A DNA stretch of 64,000 nucleotides, taken from assembly GCA_918807975.1 (NCBI GenBank), contig OU964924.1:9560501-9624500 (forward strand). The letters are read 5' to 3'. The DNA comes from Aplidium turbinatum (lineage: Eukaryota > Chordata > Ascidiacea > Aplousobranchia > Polyclinidae). Both the position numbers and the translations under genes were made by a program. Within the stretch, counting starts at the first letter, position 1. Every line of letters begins with the position of its first letter. The notes beneath the pieces are model-generated. The model saw only the letters and a list, made by a program, of their open reading frames with translations. It was not told where the DNA came from and searched no databases. Positions 46,601-58,311 of the stretch are shown one piece after another.

Positions 46601-46823
46601 TAAAACTTTTTAAATTTGGTACGCTTATGAAGCTCACCAACCTGATTTTAAAAAGATTATTTATTCTTTAAATTAAACAAGAATTGACCACTTTGTTGTG
46701 TTAACATGCCTATCCTCAGAAAAATCCGCCAACTTTACATTGATTTAACGTCAGACGTGGAATCAATATAAAATGACGGATTTTGCTGTTTGAAATATAG
46801 CCAAGATTTGCTTTATGTTGCAG

Positions 46824-47049
46824 CTGTAAATTGGACAATGGTGACATTCATTAAATCAAAAACGGACTATTTTCGTCGAAGAGAATTTGTACGACGAACA
46901 TGGGGTTCAATTAACTACATGAACGGTGCTAAACTTGAAACCGTATTTCTGATGGGGAGATCGAATAATCCACATACAAAAGCCTTGCTTGATGAAGAAG
47001 AGGAAAGATACAATGACATTTTGCAATTCGATGGCCCTGATGATTACGA
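46824..47049 (+). CDS. Beta-1,3-galactosyltransferase-like (GT31), internal exon with start of the catalytic domain
   Basis: The acceptor TTTATGTTGCAG ends at 46823 and the donor GTAAGT begins at 47050; the open frame upstream of 46824 is intron. The exon encodes VTFIKSKTDYFRRREFVRRT then WGS, the canonical GT31 opening (FIKSxxxxFxRRxxIRRTWG), followed by LETVFLMGRSNN and DEEEERYNDILQFDGPDDY, where family members read E...YxDIIQxDFxDxY. It ends in phase 2 (GA|) and joins the exon at 58312 to give DYDKMPYKVLAG. Family role: a Golgi type II membrane enzyme that adds galactose or N-acetylglucosamine in beta-1,3 linkage from a UDP-sugar. The upstream exon or exons with the cytoplasmic tail and membrane anchor are not identified here. 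Confidence 0.88.
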
Positions 47050-48600
47050 GTAAGTGAACTAGCTTTCAAACCCTTGGTTAAATTGGATCGGACTAAAAGT
47101 TGTTGTCCACAAGGCTGCTAAATGCGTAAACTTAGTAGCCTAACTATGATCAAACATTGAAAACATGAAATCGTGAACCAAAGCATATCTACAATTTTAC
47201 ATGGTTACAAACTCCATGTTAGCCTACATGGTTTAAAATATTAAACTTTGTTGTTATGGTTAGTCTACGCAATTTGAGGAAATACAATAAAATAAAATTG
47301 GTAGAAAGACAATACAAGGTCATTACATCATTACATGGTCATTACAGCAGCTTTCACTTTACTATTCGAAAAGGTTAGAAGAAGTGGATAGATGACTGTC
47401 GGATAAATCAATTCATTTTGAAAGTATCAAAGAAAGCTCATTAAAAAATTGAACCTTCACTTTTGCTACTCTTATTGTCTCAAACTATCTACATTACGGG
47501 ATTTACAATCAAATTTGCAGACCGGCCTGTCTTCTTTTGTCTCACAATGAGAAGTTGCTGAGCAAATCTTTGCTTTTCGCTGTCCATATTATTTTAATAT
47601 ACTGTATGTGCCATTTCTTTGCGCCTAGATTGTCTTTCTCTTGCCACTGATTCACCATTTGGGGCAACGGCCAATTAATTTATAGTTAGAACTTTAATTG
47701 TGATATTCGAAGCTTTGAACTTCCTCTCAAAACGACTATTTTAATTTGAAGTTATAGCCAATCAGCAAGCGACAGGTAATCAACCAGGTACACGTCTGGT
47801 CATGTCAATGCCTTGTTCTGAAAAATAAACTTAATCGTTAAAATATTATTTTGTGTAAAGTGATTTTGTGTGCAACCTCATCGCTTTACTGCAACACACG
47901 TTAATGGTTGCAACGCGAAAGCTTACTAGTATATCAAGCCAGGTAGATATAATGCAAGGCCTATGAAATGCAAGGGCTGTCACCATGTAATCGTATTCAG
48001 TCAGACATGAGAAGATTTTGATCGGATCTAGGTATTCATTTTAAGGACATTAGATTGTGACAACAAGTAAATCTCAATTGGCATTCATTGCTATGTCAAC
48101 TTTTTCTGAAATCTTTTTATTGTCAATTTTTGTACAAGCAATTACAGCTTTTTTGTCATTTACCAGTGTCAAGTTGAAGACACATATTTGTAAAGTTCGC
48201 TTAGCTTAATTATGCATGTTCACAGTATGCGATAAGACTAGTATTTTCTGATACTGGCTGTTATACACTTTGGCAACAAATTTGTATGTGTACTACAAAG
48301 AGGGCATAAGGTAATGTAGAATTGCAGTTTATGAAACGTGAGTTAGTGTTTGACTCAACTTCATCAGCTATACTGCTCCTTCTTAACAGCTATTAAATTA
48401 TTGACGAAAAAGTCTTAGAAAAAAAATGAATTATTAAATAAAACTCTACTTAAAACCTTTGGCAACAACTTCTTTCCTTTTCACAGATCCATTATTTTTT
48501 CAAATCGGTGAAATTTTTAACTTTTTTCTAGCAATTTTCTTTCGGAAACGAAAAATATTGCTGTGCATCATTTTTTCGAGAGAGACCAACGAGGCACAAA
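47050..48600. other. First part of the GT31 intron, no element recognised
   Basis: AT-rich intron sequence after the donor at 47050. No coding frame or repeat that I recognise. Confidence 0.5.
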
Positions 48601-49479
48601 CCAACTTTACGCTTTCACCTTTGTTTGCTAAAGTCTCATTTCATCAACTCAAATTTTGTTGGTTAAAAGCAAAAAAAGCAAAGTTGCAAGAATGCAAGTT
48701 GCTTTTCTTTCTTGTGCAATGTCATTCAAAAACAACTGTGGTGAGAACCTATAACACAGTGTGCTGTACACCAAAATGTCACTGGGGAGAGAAGCACCGT
48801 TTCTAGCTAATTTGGGGTCGCTGATCACGAATATGGCCATTAAAAGATGTTCCTGTGTACAGTTTTTTCGAAAAATTGAATTTTCGTTTGCACTGCACTG
48901 CAAACTGTAAATGCGGAAAAGTTTAGGGGGTACCTAAACTTTAAAGCATCATATATCCGAAGCTATAATAGATATTGAGCTAAAATTTGTAATGCATGCC
49001 TATATCATGCTAAATAACATATTGACCTAGTTTGAGAAAAATCGAAGTGGGTGAAACAGAGAACTTTATGATTGTCAGGACGTTTGGCATGGAATGACCC
49101 AAATACCCCAAAAAATGCATTTTTTGAATTATCTCAAAAACTAATGCATTTAGAGAAAATGTTTCTTTTATGACATATAGAAACATAAATATTTTGCATC
49201 TTTTGACATCAAAACTGACTTTTTACTATGAGTAGTTAGAGAGTTAGAGGATTTTTTAATAAATTTGACCTTTCGTGACTTTTATTGGGGGGTAGGTGGC
49301 TGGGTTTTGGGGCCTACCAAAAAAAAGTTGTGTAAATGTTATTTTTTAAAGGTTTGCAGAACTCCATGTTGAAATTGCAAAAAAAATATTTTTTAAAACC
49401 ACCATAATGTATTGGACATGTACCGGTACCTAAATACATATGTGTATTGTGTATGTCTTCTAGGCCTACATCATATTAC

Positions 49480-50760
49480 AAATTTACCATGAAACCCTCT
49501 ACATCTGACTCTCGAAAGTGATCCTGTGTTAACCATCCAGATAAATTCTCTTACATATGCGCCTATGCGGCTTATACATTGCAGTGGGCAATAGACGACC
49601 AGTGACGCTACATATTTCCGAACTGTATGCGAAATATTTTGAGATCAAGAACAGAAGCTGGGCTCCTCACATCGTTTGTGCAGATTGTTCATCAAAGCTA
49701 GCTGCGTGGAAAGCAGGACAGAAGAGAAGTTTGTTTGCCGTCCGCATGGTGTGGCGTGAACCCTTTAATCATGCATCTGACTGATACATTTTTTGCCTCA
49801 CGAAACTGCCCCAACTATTGAATAACGCAAATCGGGCTGCCATTGAGTATCCTCATTCCTCATGTTCCCACTGCAATACGACTTGTGCAGCATTAATGCA
49901 TTATGCTGATGACCCTGACTTATCCATTCCTGTATATCCAATGACTGAACAAAGTGATAGTGACTCAAGCACTGTATCAGATTCTCATGCATCCTCATCT
50001 GACTGCCATGAACCCAGACCACGATGCAACCACCACGAAATCTTATGACCAGAGTTCAACGATTTGGCCAGAGCACTGGAGTTGTCAATGAGACATACAG
50101 AGTTACTTGCTTCACGGTTGCAACAGTGGAAACTTACAGATAAAGCTGTCACTGTTTGGGGTGTTCGTGAACGAGGAAAGGAGTTCATTGACTTTTTCCG
50201 AACAAGGTGATTGATGATGGGTCCAGCTGACATTTTGCAATGATGTTGTGAGACTGATGGGTGATCTGGAAGGTCAACATGATCCAGAGGACTGGGGACT
50301 CTTCATCAACTCTTCTAAGGAAAGTCTCAAAGCAGTACCACTGCATAATGGGAATAGAAAGCCATCAGTCCCTGTTGCATATTCTAGAACAATGAATGAG
50401 TTAAGAGAAAATATGAAAGCTATCTTGGTAGCCATCAAATAAGATACATTCCAATGGTACCAAGCAGTGTGGAGACTTCAAAGTGTTGAACATGCTGATG
50501 GGAATGCAATTGGGGTATCGTACACAAAGTACTGTTGTTTCTCATGTCTATGGGACAGTCGGTCCGGACAATACCACTACATTCAACAGGAATGGCCGGC
50601 TAGGACATCATACAACTCTGGAGAGCACAATCTGGCTAACAATATAGTAGCAGATACAAGGGCCAGGATAGCCGGGCGATGTTGGCGGATTCTGCTGGTC
50701 GAGGAAGAGAGACTTTACTGGTGAATACAAGCGCAAACCTTCAGAACAACACTTCTGAGT
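49480..50760 (+). pseudogene. Transposon-encoded protein fossil (unassigned family) in the GT31 intron
   Basis: Blocks in order on +: VGNRRPVTLHISELYAKYFE and SWAPHIVCADCSSKLAAWKA at 49584-49712 (CxxC), FAVRMVWREPFNH at 49737-49774, then FNDLARALELSMRHTELLAS from about 50060, WGVRERGKEFIDFF near 50157, EDWGLFINSSKESLKAVPLH at 50289-50345, NELRENMKAILVAIKYDTFQ at 50395, and SYTKYCCFSCLWDSRSGQYH at 50517-50576. By memory this is a protein family common in fish and arthropod genomes (SWAPH.CC..C, LNDLVRDLNLSK, EWRLFIDSSK.SLK, YTKYPCFLC.WDSR), usually annotated as uncharacterised. It has several frame breaks. The element ends were not found; surrounding AT-rich sequence from about 48700 to 51000 may belong to it. 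Confidence 0.7.
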
Positions 50761-51012
50761 CTTGCCTCAACTGGATTTAGTCACAGGCGCTATTAGCTCT
50801 GACTTTACCACGTTTATGTAACACAGTGCACCCTAACTCTGGTTATATATTATATAGAATAATACAACTTATCTAATATTCTAAAATCTATTTTTCTCAA
50901 AAATGGTACACAGGAGCTCATTTTAATGGTGAAATTCGCGTTCAGCATTGTCGATTTGACCATAAAACATGTATCTATTACCAGTGACAAATTTTTTAGT
51001 CAAAATGTACAG

Positions 51013-53941
51013 TAGGGTGCCACAGGCGCCCCTCAAAAATTAATATTGCGTCCGATACACCTGAACTTTTTTTTATATGTGACACTTGGTAAAAAAAGCA
51101 TATGTGAGAAATTTCAATAAGTTTTGATAAAATTTGGACGTGCAGATTAAGTTTAAAGTTTTTAAAGGTAAATTTTCACAACTTCAATAGTAAAATCCTC
51201 CTAAAATCATCAAAACTCAGACGTTTCTCCTCAGTTACGGAGTATTTGACCTTCGAACACTTTCTGGTGAACTTACTTACTAATTTACAATCGTACAGAC
51301 CATGTGTCAGTTGTATATGTTCAACAATTTATGAAAAATGCTTAAAAATATGAGGTTTCATGCATTATAAAAAAGGATCCATGTAAAGAAAATGCCTATT
51401 ATGAAATTACTACAGCATTTGAAGAATCAAAAGTAAAATCATTAACTAATCGTTTTTGTTTATTGAAAACTTTTTGGTCTTTGAAGATCAAAATCTCAGC
51501 TATGTTTGTACGGAACTTGGACTCAAAACAAAAATTTGGATCTTTACGCACTAAACATAGTCAGTAAAAACGTAACACAGAAAGATAAACACAAAGCACA
51601 ATGCTTAGATACCAGACATCCACTACTTAACAACAAAATCACAATAGCATAAAATTTATGGAAACCGACATTTATTTTAACGCTTTCTAAGGTTTCTAAG
51701 GAATTTCAAGTACAATTGACACAAATTCAAAAGTTCTAAGTAGTCGCTTCTTAAAAATTTGGGTGATTCTGGATGGAGCTTCATCTGATTTATCAGCTCA
51801 GACAATTCTTCCCGCTTGCTGGCAAGCAGATCAATTTCCTCGTGCGATTTTGATGTATGAAAACAACCTGATGCGCTATCAGAAAGAGTTTGAAAATTGC
51901 TTTTAAAGCGTTGAAATATGGAAATGTTGGGTCCACTACTGCTTTCTATTTTGAGTTCTTCCCAAACATGTGTCAGTATTATCTCCCCAATATGATGCCT
52001 GCATGCTGCCCAAAGTAGGTCTTTTCCAAGATGATCTTGTATTTGGATGCAGGCCTCAGTTTTGTGGCCTGTATTGTTACTTGTGGTGTCAAACACCATT
52101 GCAGCAAGACATGCAGTACAGTTCCAATTGTTTAACAATTCCATGCTTGCATTGGCTATTTGCTTTCCGTTTGGTCGGATGTTTGTGCAGGCAATTAAGG
52201 AACACCAAGCAGTTTTGAGCCTCCAATACCTGATAGTAATATCGGAAGCCTATCAACTTGCTTATTACGGTTTGTTAGTGACTCCATCATTTTACCATCC
52301 CAATGAATGGTTCCAACTTCAGGAGGTACCCAACCTTTTTTAACCGCTTCAAAAATATTCAAAATCGTTTTAACTCTATACCTTTGAGCCGTCATGTGGT
52401 TTAAGTTTACGCGAATAGTTTCACCAGAACAACTCTTGATTAACGAGTGTAGTGTTGCAGATAATGCAGTTGGTGTTATTCTGTTTCGTAAACTTGTGGC
52501 CACTAAACCAGGTGATCGGAAAATGTCGTGTGGTACAAATATTGTGGTACCGGTTTTTACAACTCGACGGTGACTTCTTTTACTTCCTGTGGATGTAGAA
52601 GGCTTGGCAGTGTTAACTGCAGTCACTTCATCACTAGTATCATCGCTAGAAGAAAGCGAAATGTTACTTTTGCTGCTGGATTCAGCCTCTTGACGTTTTA
52701 TTTCTTTTTCTTTCCTTTGCACTTCTGCTTCTTTTCTAGAATGTTTTCGTTTCAACGTTTGTCTTACGCAAAGCATTGTCTCTCCCTGCCATTGACGCCT
52801 CTCTGGTAGTTTGCATGCTCCACAAAAATTCTTTATCTTCCTCAATTGACATCTTCTTCATTACATCGCGAGGCCAGAAAGGAAAGATCAATTGAAGTTT
52901 CTTTTTAAATTCCTTAATCCTTTCCGATTACTTTCCATCACTCCTATGGAAGTATTCGATCTGAATTTTGAAGATAAGACTCATTTCATCTCGAAAAGAT
53001 TGAATTTTTTGAGCCATTTTTTTGGATGAATTGTTGGAATATTAGCTTTGTAGTAAAACGTTAAGATGTCCTTCACTGTCTCGTTTGCTGCATCTACTGA
53101 TATTTGGATTTTCCTTTTCGTGGGATTTTGAGATTCAAACTCCTGCTTAAAGGCAAGAAAGCTTAAAATCACTTGATGATAAGTTGGCAGTTTACTTCCC
53201 TTGATTTTCTGATCATCTTTCGTTGGAATAGTAGAAAGAAGAAGATACTGTTTCTCAGCATTCTGAGACTGGCTGTTCATTATTGTAATACTAACCAGAC
53301 CGATTTGTAAAAGCACTACCGTATCAATTATCATTAGTAGAATAACCTAAAAAACTATACAACCATAGGGGTTGCAACATTATTAGCCTTTCCTGCAAGA
53401 AGCGAAGGTAACATAACTCTTTCTTACAGTAGGCTACCTGCCTTATCTTTGCTGTCAGCTATATTGTCCCAGATTAAGTCACAACTTGCATGGGTTTAAT
53501 ACTAAGCTTTCCAGGGCGCTGCAACACTGATTCAACAGAAGAAGAAATACTAAAGTCATTATTCCAAGACTCTGAGTGAGGTCAAGCCAGCTATGTTGAT
53601 TCAATGTTGCAAGGTGGTGGATCAATGTAACAGGCGCGGAGCTGTCATGCTTGACCTCAAATGAGATCTTGACATACTGGCACTGGTCTCCTAACCTAAT
53701 TCTTGAATTTACCTTGTTTCAAAGTTGAGAAAACGATGAGAAATAGCAAAAAAACTGATGTTCAAACTAGGGAAATCCCCTAATTTTACTGTATTTCAGT
53801 TTAGACTTTCGTTTTCAATCTGCACATCCAATTTTTGTCCAATCTCAATCAAACTTTGCAAAGTGCCTTATAATGTGAAATGTCACACCAGAAAAAAAGT
53901 TCAGGTGATTTCGGCCAAATGAGGGCGCCTGTGGCACCCTA
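51013..53941 (-). mobile_element. TIR DNA transposon E2, 8-bp target duplication ATGTACAG
   Basis: The ends TAGGGTGCCACAGGCGCC and GGCGCCTGTGGCACCCTA are exact inverted repeats, followed inward by further inverted similarity (ACCTGAACTTTTTTT against AAAAAAAGTTCAGGT). Flanks 51005-51012 and 53942-53949 are both ATGTACAG. The minus strand holds a nearly complete but broken transposase-like gene (53334-51677). The terminus (TAGGGTG) and target core (TGTACA) equal those of E1. It sits in the 11.3-kb intron of the GT31 gene, on the strand opposite to the gene. Confidence 0.9.
51677..53334 (-). pseudogene. Transposase-like coding remnant of E2
   Basis: Three frames in order on the minus strand. 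53334-52981: LPTYHQVILSFLAFKQEFES, AANETVKDILTFYYKANIPT and KKWLKKFNLF. 52845-52195: an acidic/Ser-rich linker, FVPHDIFRSPGLVATSLRNR, GTIHWDGKMM and VDRLPILLSG. 52144-51677: LELLNNWNCTACLAAMVFDT, TSNNTGHKTEACIQIQDHLG, DLLWAACRHHIGEIILTHVW and GPNISIFQRFK. By memory the family pattern is HWDGKLLP...RLPI...CFDTTASNTG...LLWLACRHHxxELVL...GPxxPLFKRF. Asp in HWDGK and FDTT are probable catalytic residues. Several interruptions make it inactive. It shares the DxTxxNTG...LxWxxCxxHxxE pattern with E1. Plus-strand frames are shadows. Confidence 0.78.
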
Positions 53942-54090
53942 ATGTACAGTTGTACACACTGTGTAATCTGTCAATTTTCTAAAATCTAAAATATCTTTTG
54001 CTTGTTGTTATTTGTAACTACTTCGGTTGAAGTAGGCTACAATTATTCTCTAGTTGTGTATTTTAACTAAAAAAGATTGGTCATCTATAA

Positions 54091-55220
54091 CAGGGGTATG
54101 CAACGTGCGGACCGCGGGCCAAATCCGGCCCGCGAAGAAAAATTGTGCGGCCCGTCTTAAGATGTGCCAATTTTGAATTGTCCACGTCCCGCGAAATATG
54201 TTTATAATTTAGTTTAGTCTGGTAGGCCTACGTGTGAACAATTCATTGTGGAGTGAATTATTGTACTGTAGATTTAGCACCTTCTGTTAACCATTTTAGA
54301 AATCTTCCACCAGCCACCGCAAATCCATCGTATTTAATCATTTGGAACGTAAAAATGTATGGTCACATAAAAGGCTTAATGAACAAATTACGACTTTGGA
54401 AAGCTCACATACAGACCGAAAATCTTTTCCACTTTCCAACTTTGAGAGACTATGGAATGCATCCTGAGAAGAAAACTGAATTTGCAGACCAACTTGAAAA
54501 ATTGTTGTATAAATTTTTGGCTCGTTTCAAGGACTTCAAGTCTCATGATTCAAATCAAATCTCTCATCTCAATCAAATCTCATTTCATTTGTTATTCTCT
54601 TCGCCATTCAACACAGACATTGACAAAGCACCAGCTGATATCCAACTTGGACTGATTGATCTTCAAGAGAAAACGAATTTGAAAACAAAGTATTTAGAAA
54701 TGATTCTTGGCGATTTTTACCAAAAACATCTCAACCAAGATAACTTTCCACATTTGAAAAAACTCATGGCTTCAAAAAGGGCTTTTTTTGGCTCAACGTA
54801 GCCTAGTTGTGCAAACAATTTTTTTCTAAAATAGGCGTCATGAAATCTCCCTATCGATCGGTTCTGACAGACGAACACTTGGAAAATGGACTTCGAATTG
54901 CGAGCACTTCCATTAAAGTAAATTGGGAAAAAGCGGTCGGGAAAAGAAGCCAGCTGCAAATTTCTCACTGAACTCGTATAAAGTCGGTGTGAATAAATTT
55001 GAATAGCAGTTTTCTTCAGAAATTTATGCGTCTTAACTTATTATTTCTGCAAAGAGATAACCCCTAATAATGCCATAAGAATAACATGAATAATCAAAAA
55101 CTAATTTTTTGTGCCTGTAACTAGGCCTACTAGAAATCATATGTTAAATAAACTTGCAGCCCGCGGTTTCCCCCAGTTATTTATATCTGGCCCTCCTGTA
55201 ATAAAGGTTGCACACCCCTG
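54091..55220 (+). mobile_element. hAT transposon with perfect 8-bp target duplication
   Basis: The ends CAGGGGTATGCAACGTGCGG and GGTTGCACACCCCTG are inverted repeats. Flanks 54083-54090 and 55221-55228 are both ATCTATAA. GC-rich subterminal words (GCGGGCC, CAGCCCGCGG) are typical. At 1130 bp it is an internal-deletion derivative that keeps the C-terminal part of a transposase. It lies in the GT31 intron. Confidence 0.92.
54253..54968 (+). pseudogene. hAT transposase C-terminal fragment (GTF2IRD2/ZBED-like)
   Basis: An open frame of 182 codons (54253-54801) reads MNKLRLWKAHIQTENLFHFP at about 54379, LEKLLYKFLARFKDFKSH, SSPFNTDIDKAPADIQLGLI near 54600, LKTKYLEMILGDFYQKHL near 54680 and ASKRAFFGST, then a stop where the family has YLCE. 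After a further frame change VMKSPYRSVLTDEHLENGLR follows at about 54838, the hATC end. The upstream catalytic domain is missing. The residue pattern matches general transcription factor II-I repeat-like hAT transposases. Dead copy. Confidence 0.88.
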
Positions 55221-55228
55221 ATCTATAA

Positions 55229-56360
55229 AGTTGACCTGTGATCATAGATCGTTGTTAAGCAAATAGCACACAATTCGGTTACAGAGACTTCCAATCTTGC
55301 ATATTACAAAAACTAAAATGTTTTGACGGGTATAAACAATCAACAGATTTCATCCAATGAATGGTTCTAATCATATATTACCTACAAAAATGTGAGGAAC
55401 TATTCAAACCTATAGGACGTGTAAAAGTGGTCAAAGGTGATCAGAAGTTTTTCGAAACCGTTGTAAGGAGAAACTTTTTTTCGCTTTTCAATCAACCATT
55501 AGAAAATTATTTTTAACTACACACAAGTTTGTTTTTTTGCTCTGCTTTATAAAGACACTGATCGTGTACTCTCTTTCCCAAGCAATGTGTTTGTTGCAAC
55601 TACGCGTCCACTTTAAATATATTGCTTCAAGGACTCTGAAGGATGTTGGAATTTTGGCAAAATTGCGCAGCAAACTGAAAAATATCCTTGTGACTGAGAT
55701 TTTTATTTATTTAATATTTAACACCAGAATGCTTTCAAGCGCCTATCAATGTGCCAAGTGTTTTATTAGTTGCACAATGAATAATAGAGCCAACGCCAAC
55801 GCAGAGAATTTAATTTTTTATTATGGTTTGCTTTGGATTTTGTTCAAACTCTGCAGTCTGCATTGGCTACTTCATTAAAAAATGTCGATATAATTGTTAC
55901 AAAGCTTTATTGAAATGTAGCTTATCTACAATACTACTAAGATTCCATACTGTACTTGAGCTTTAAAACAAAAACTCGATTCGATGATCTAATAAGATGT
56001 AAACCACAAATTTTTCATTTGTTGGCTATATAAACTCTACAACCAAACTTTTATTTTTATTTTTTTATTGATAATTGATTCGACTTATTAACTCCTACAG
56101 TTTGCGTTGTAGTTCACATTGGCATAGCTGATGATCGGAAGACAAAGTATAACAACAGATCTCTTTTTATTTGCTTTTAATTTTTAGTTTGCATCTGTTT
56201 CCTTTTGAATATTTGCCTTTTGACACAAACGTCAGTTGCATTAGGGTTAAACCTACAGCCTGATAACACTAATGTAGGCCATAAGTGGTTCTCAAACTTT
56301 TTTCTGTATGACGCACTGGAAGAATATGTTGAACTTGCGTCGAGCTTACGACAATTGATA
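55229..56360. other. GT31 intron, no gene recognised; isolated hAT-like end
   Basis: AT-rich. At 56285 AGTGGTTCTCAAACTTTTTT looks like an old hAT/Charlie terminus without a partner. The frame at 55537-55878 has no recognisable similarity. Confidence 0.4.
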
Positions 56361-56690
56361 GCGTAGGTACGTATTGGCGACGACAACAAAACCTACATGT
56401 GGACAACCATGATCAAAAATCGATAATCTGCATCCCATTTTAATGTTATTCTGAAAAATATATAAAAAATTAATAGAACTTTTGCAAACTTTGGAATAAA
56501 TTTCTCACTTGTTTCAATTATGATCAATATAGTGTTGCATCCACAGTCTTGGAAAAACTGTAAGTGCTACTGGACTGCTGGCTAACGTATGCCATCTTTA
56601 AATATAAAGCATTGATCAAAAATCTGTCCCACTAAAATAATGAAGCAAAACATACATCGTCTATAATATAAAGAATTAGCTCTTTCATAT
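56361..56690 (+). repeat. Direct repeat R, copy 1
   Basis: About 300 bp, from ACCTACATGTGGACAACCAT to AAGCAAAACATACATCG, recurs at 57684-57975 with roughly one difference per 12-15 bases. The short lead-in GTATTGGCGACGACAAC is matched at 57090 instead, so copy 2 is split by an insertion. Non-coding. Both lie in the GT31 intron in the same orientation. Confidence 0.85.
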
Positions 56691-57070
56691 AAAATCTTTT
56701 TTATTTAGGAAACCTATTCTTCAATTGTGTGACTCCCTTTAACCCTATCTGTAGCGACAGGGGGTTTTATGAGAACCCCCCACTCTAGTAGTGAAATATT
56801 TTTCAGAAGCCAAAGGAAATATTCTAGAAATGTGAAATTTCTTGATATTTAGTTTTTGTTCTTTGCGAATTTTCTAAACCTACTCTGGCAATTTTTCTAC
56901 GTTCCTGCCCTTCACATTAAGCATTTCGTCTCAGGTGGCTAGACATTTTCGTGCAATGCTAGATATACATAATTTAATGTAAGTGCAATTACTTTAAAAT
57001 GTAAAGACACCTAAAAATGCCTTATATTTATGAACAAAAGTAATTTTTTGTTTAGTTTAGCATTACTTTA

Positions 57071-57975
57071 TGTTATAATTAGCGTAAATGCGTATCGACA
57101 ACGACGACAAAACCTATTGGTCACAGCGGTAAACCATAATCTCTTCGTGGGAAAATTGTAACGTAAGATTCCCAAATCCGTTCGTCTGCATGCAATGACC
57201 CAAAAATAAACACACTTTCGAAACGTCTATTCAAAAGTGTATTCCAGTAAAATTAGCCCGAGGCTATCGAAATGACTGGTGCAACGCCGTACACCTAAAA
57301 ACTGTCACTACAATACAAATTACTTGGATAAAAGACGGAACCTTTGTCCAGCTAGCAAGCACTAAGCCAACAGTTAAATGTGCGGCCAACTTTCAAACAA
57401 TCATTTTACGAATGACCAGAATAGATAGCAATATCTCAAATTCACGTATGCAGTACTGTGACGCAATAATGAAAGACAATTATGAAGTCATTCCAACAGG
57501 TGTTTAAAGCTGATGTAATATTTCCTGTTTAAACAGGCCCAAACAGGCCCAAACAGGTTTGACACAATTCTTATGAACGCTGGTGCAATTTTGGCACATT
57601 TTCTAGCAACTTCCATGACGTAATATTCAGTAGACTTGAACGGTTTTATATGACGTTTGATTTGTACAGAGATTGGCCGTAACACCTATATGTGGACAAC
57701 CATGATCAAAAATCGATACTCTGCATCCCATTTTAATGTTATTCTGAAAATATATCAAAAATTAATAGAACTTTTGCGAACTTTGGAAAGAATTTCTCAC
57801 TCGTTTCAATTGTAATCAACATATATAATTGTTGCAACTACAGTCCTGGAAAAACTGTAAGTACTACTGGACTGCTGGCTAACGTATGCAATCTTTAAAT
57901 ATTAAGCATTGATCAAAAATCTGTTGCATTAAAATAATGAAGCAAAACATACATCCCCTATAATATAAGAGTTGA
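57071..57975 (+). repeat. Direct repeat R, copy 2, split by a ~570-bp insertion
   Basis: The lead-in at 57078-57112 (GCGTAAATGCGTATCGACAA and on) matches 56370-56395; the body resumes at 57684. The insertion between is bounded by ACCTAT on both sides (about 57105 and 57684), with AAACCTAT versus ACACCTAT in the wider context. I see no clear terminal inverted repeats in the inserted piece, which contains a tripled AAACAGGCCC/T word at 57531-57558. Confidence 0.7.
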
Positions 57976-58311
57976 ATCACATTTGTTTTGCTTAAAAACA
58001 TTAATTGCTTCAATGCTTCAGGCGAGATTTAGTAAACAACTGATGGGGAGTCGATTCTCACAGATGCTTTGTTTAGATTTTATCTCGAACCACTTGCATT
58101 TGCAAACCTATCTCTAGTTGCTTGAAACAAAGATATTTCGTAGGCTAAGCTTTTAATTTTGAAATGAAACTCAAACAAAACAAAAAAATGTAGTATTTTT
58201 GTTCCAAAGACAAACTATTTCTTTAGTTTTGTTTTGATTACAATACCTTATAGTCATCTATTGGTATAGTCTGCATAACCGTTTTCAATTGATATATGTA
58301 TATACTTTCAG

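Noticed and set aside
46790-46823. Upstream extension of the GT31 exon frame
   Set aside because: The frame is open, but no ATG lies there and a good acceptor ends at 46823, where the family similarity begins.
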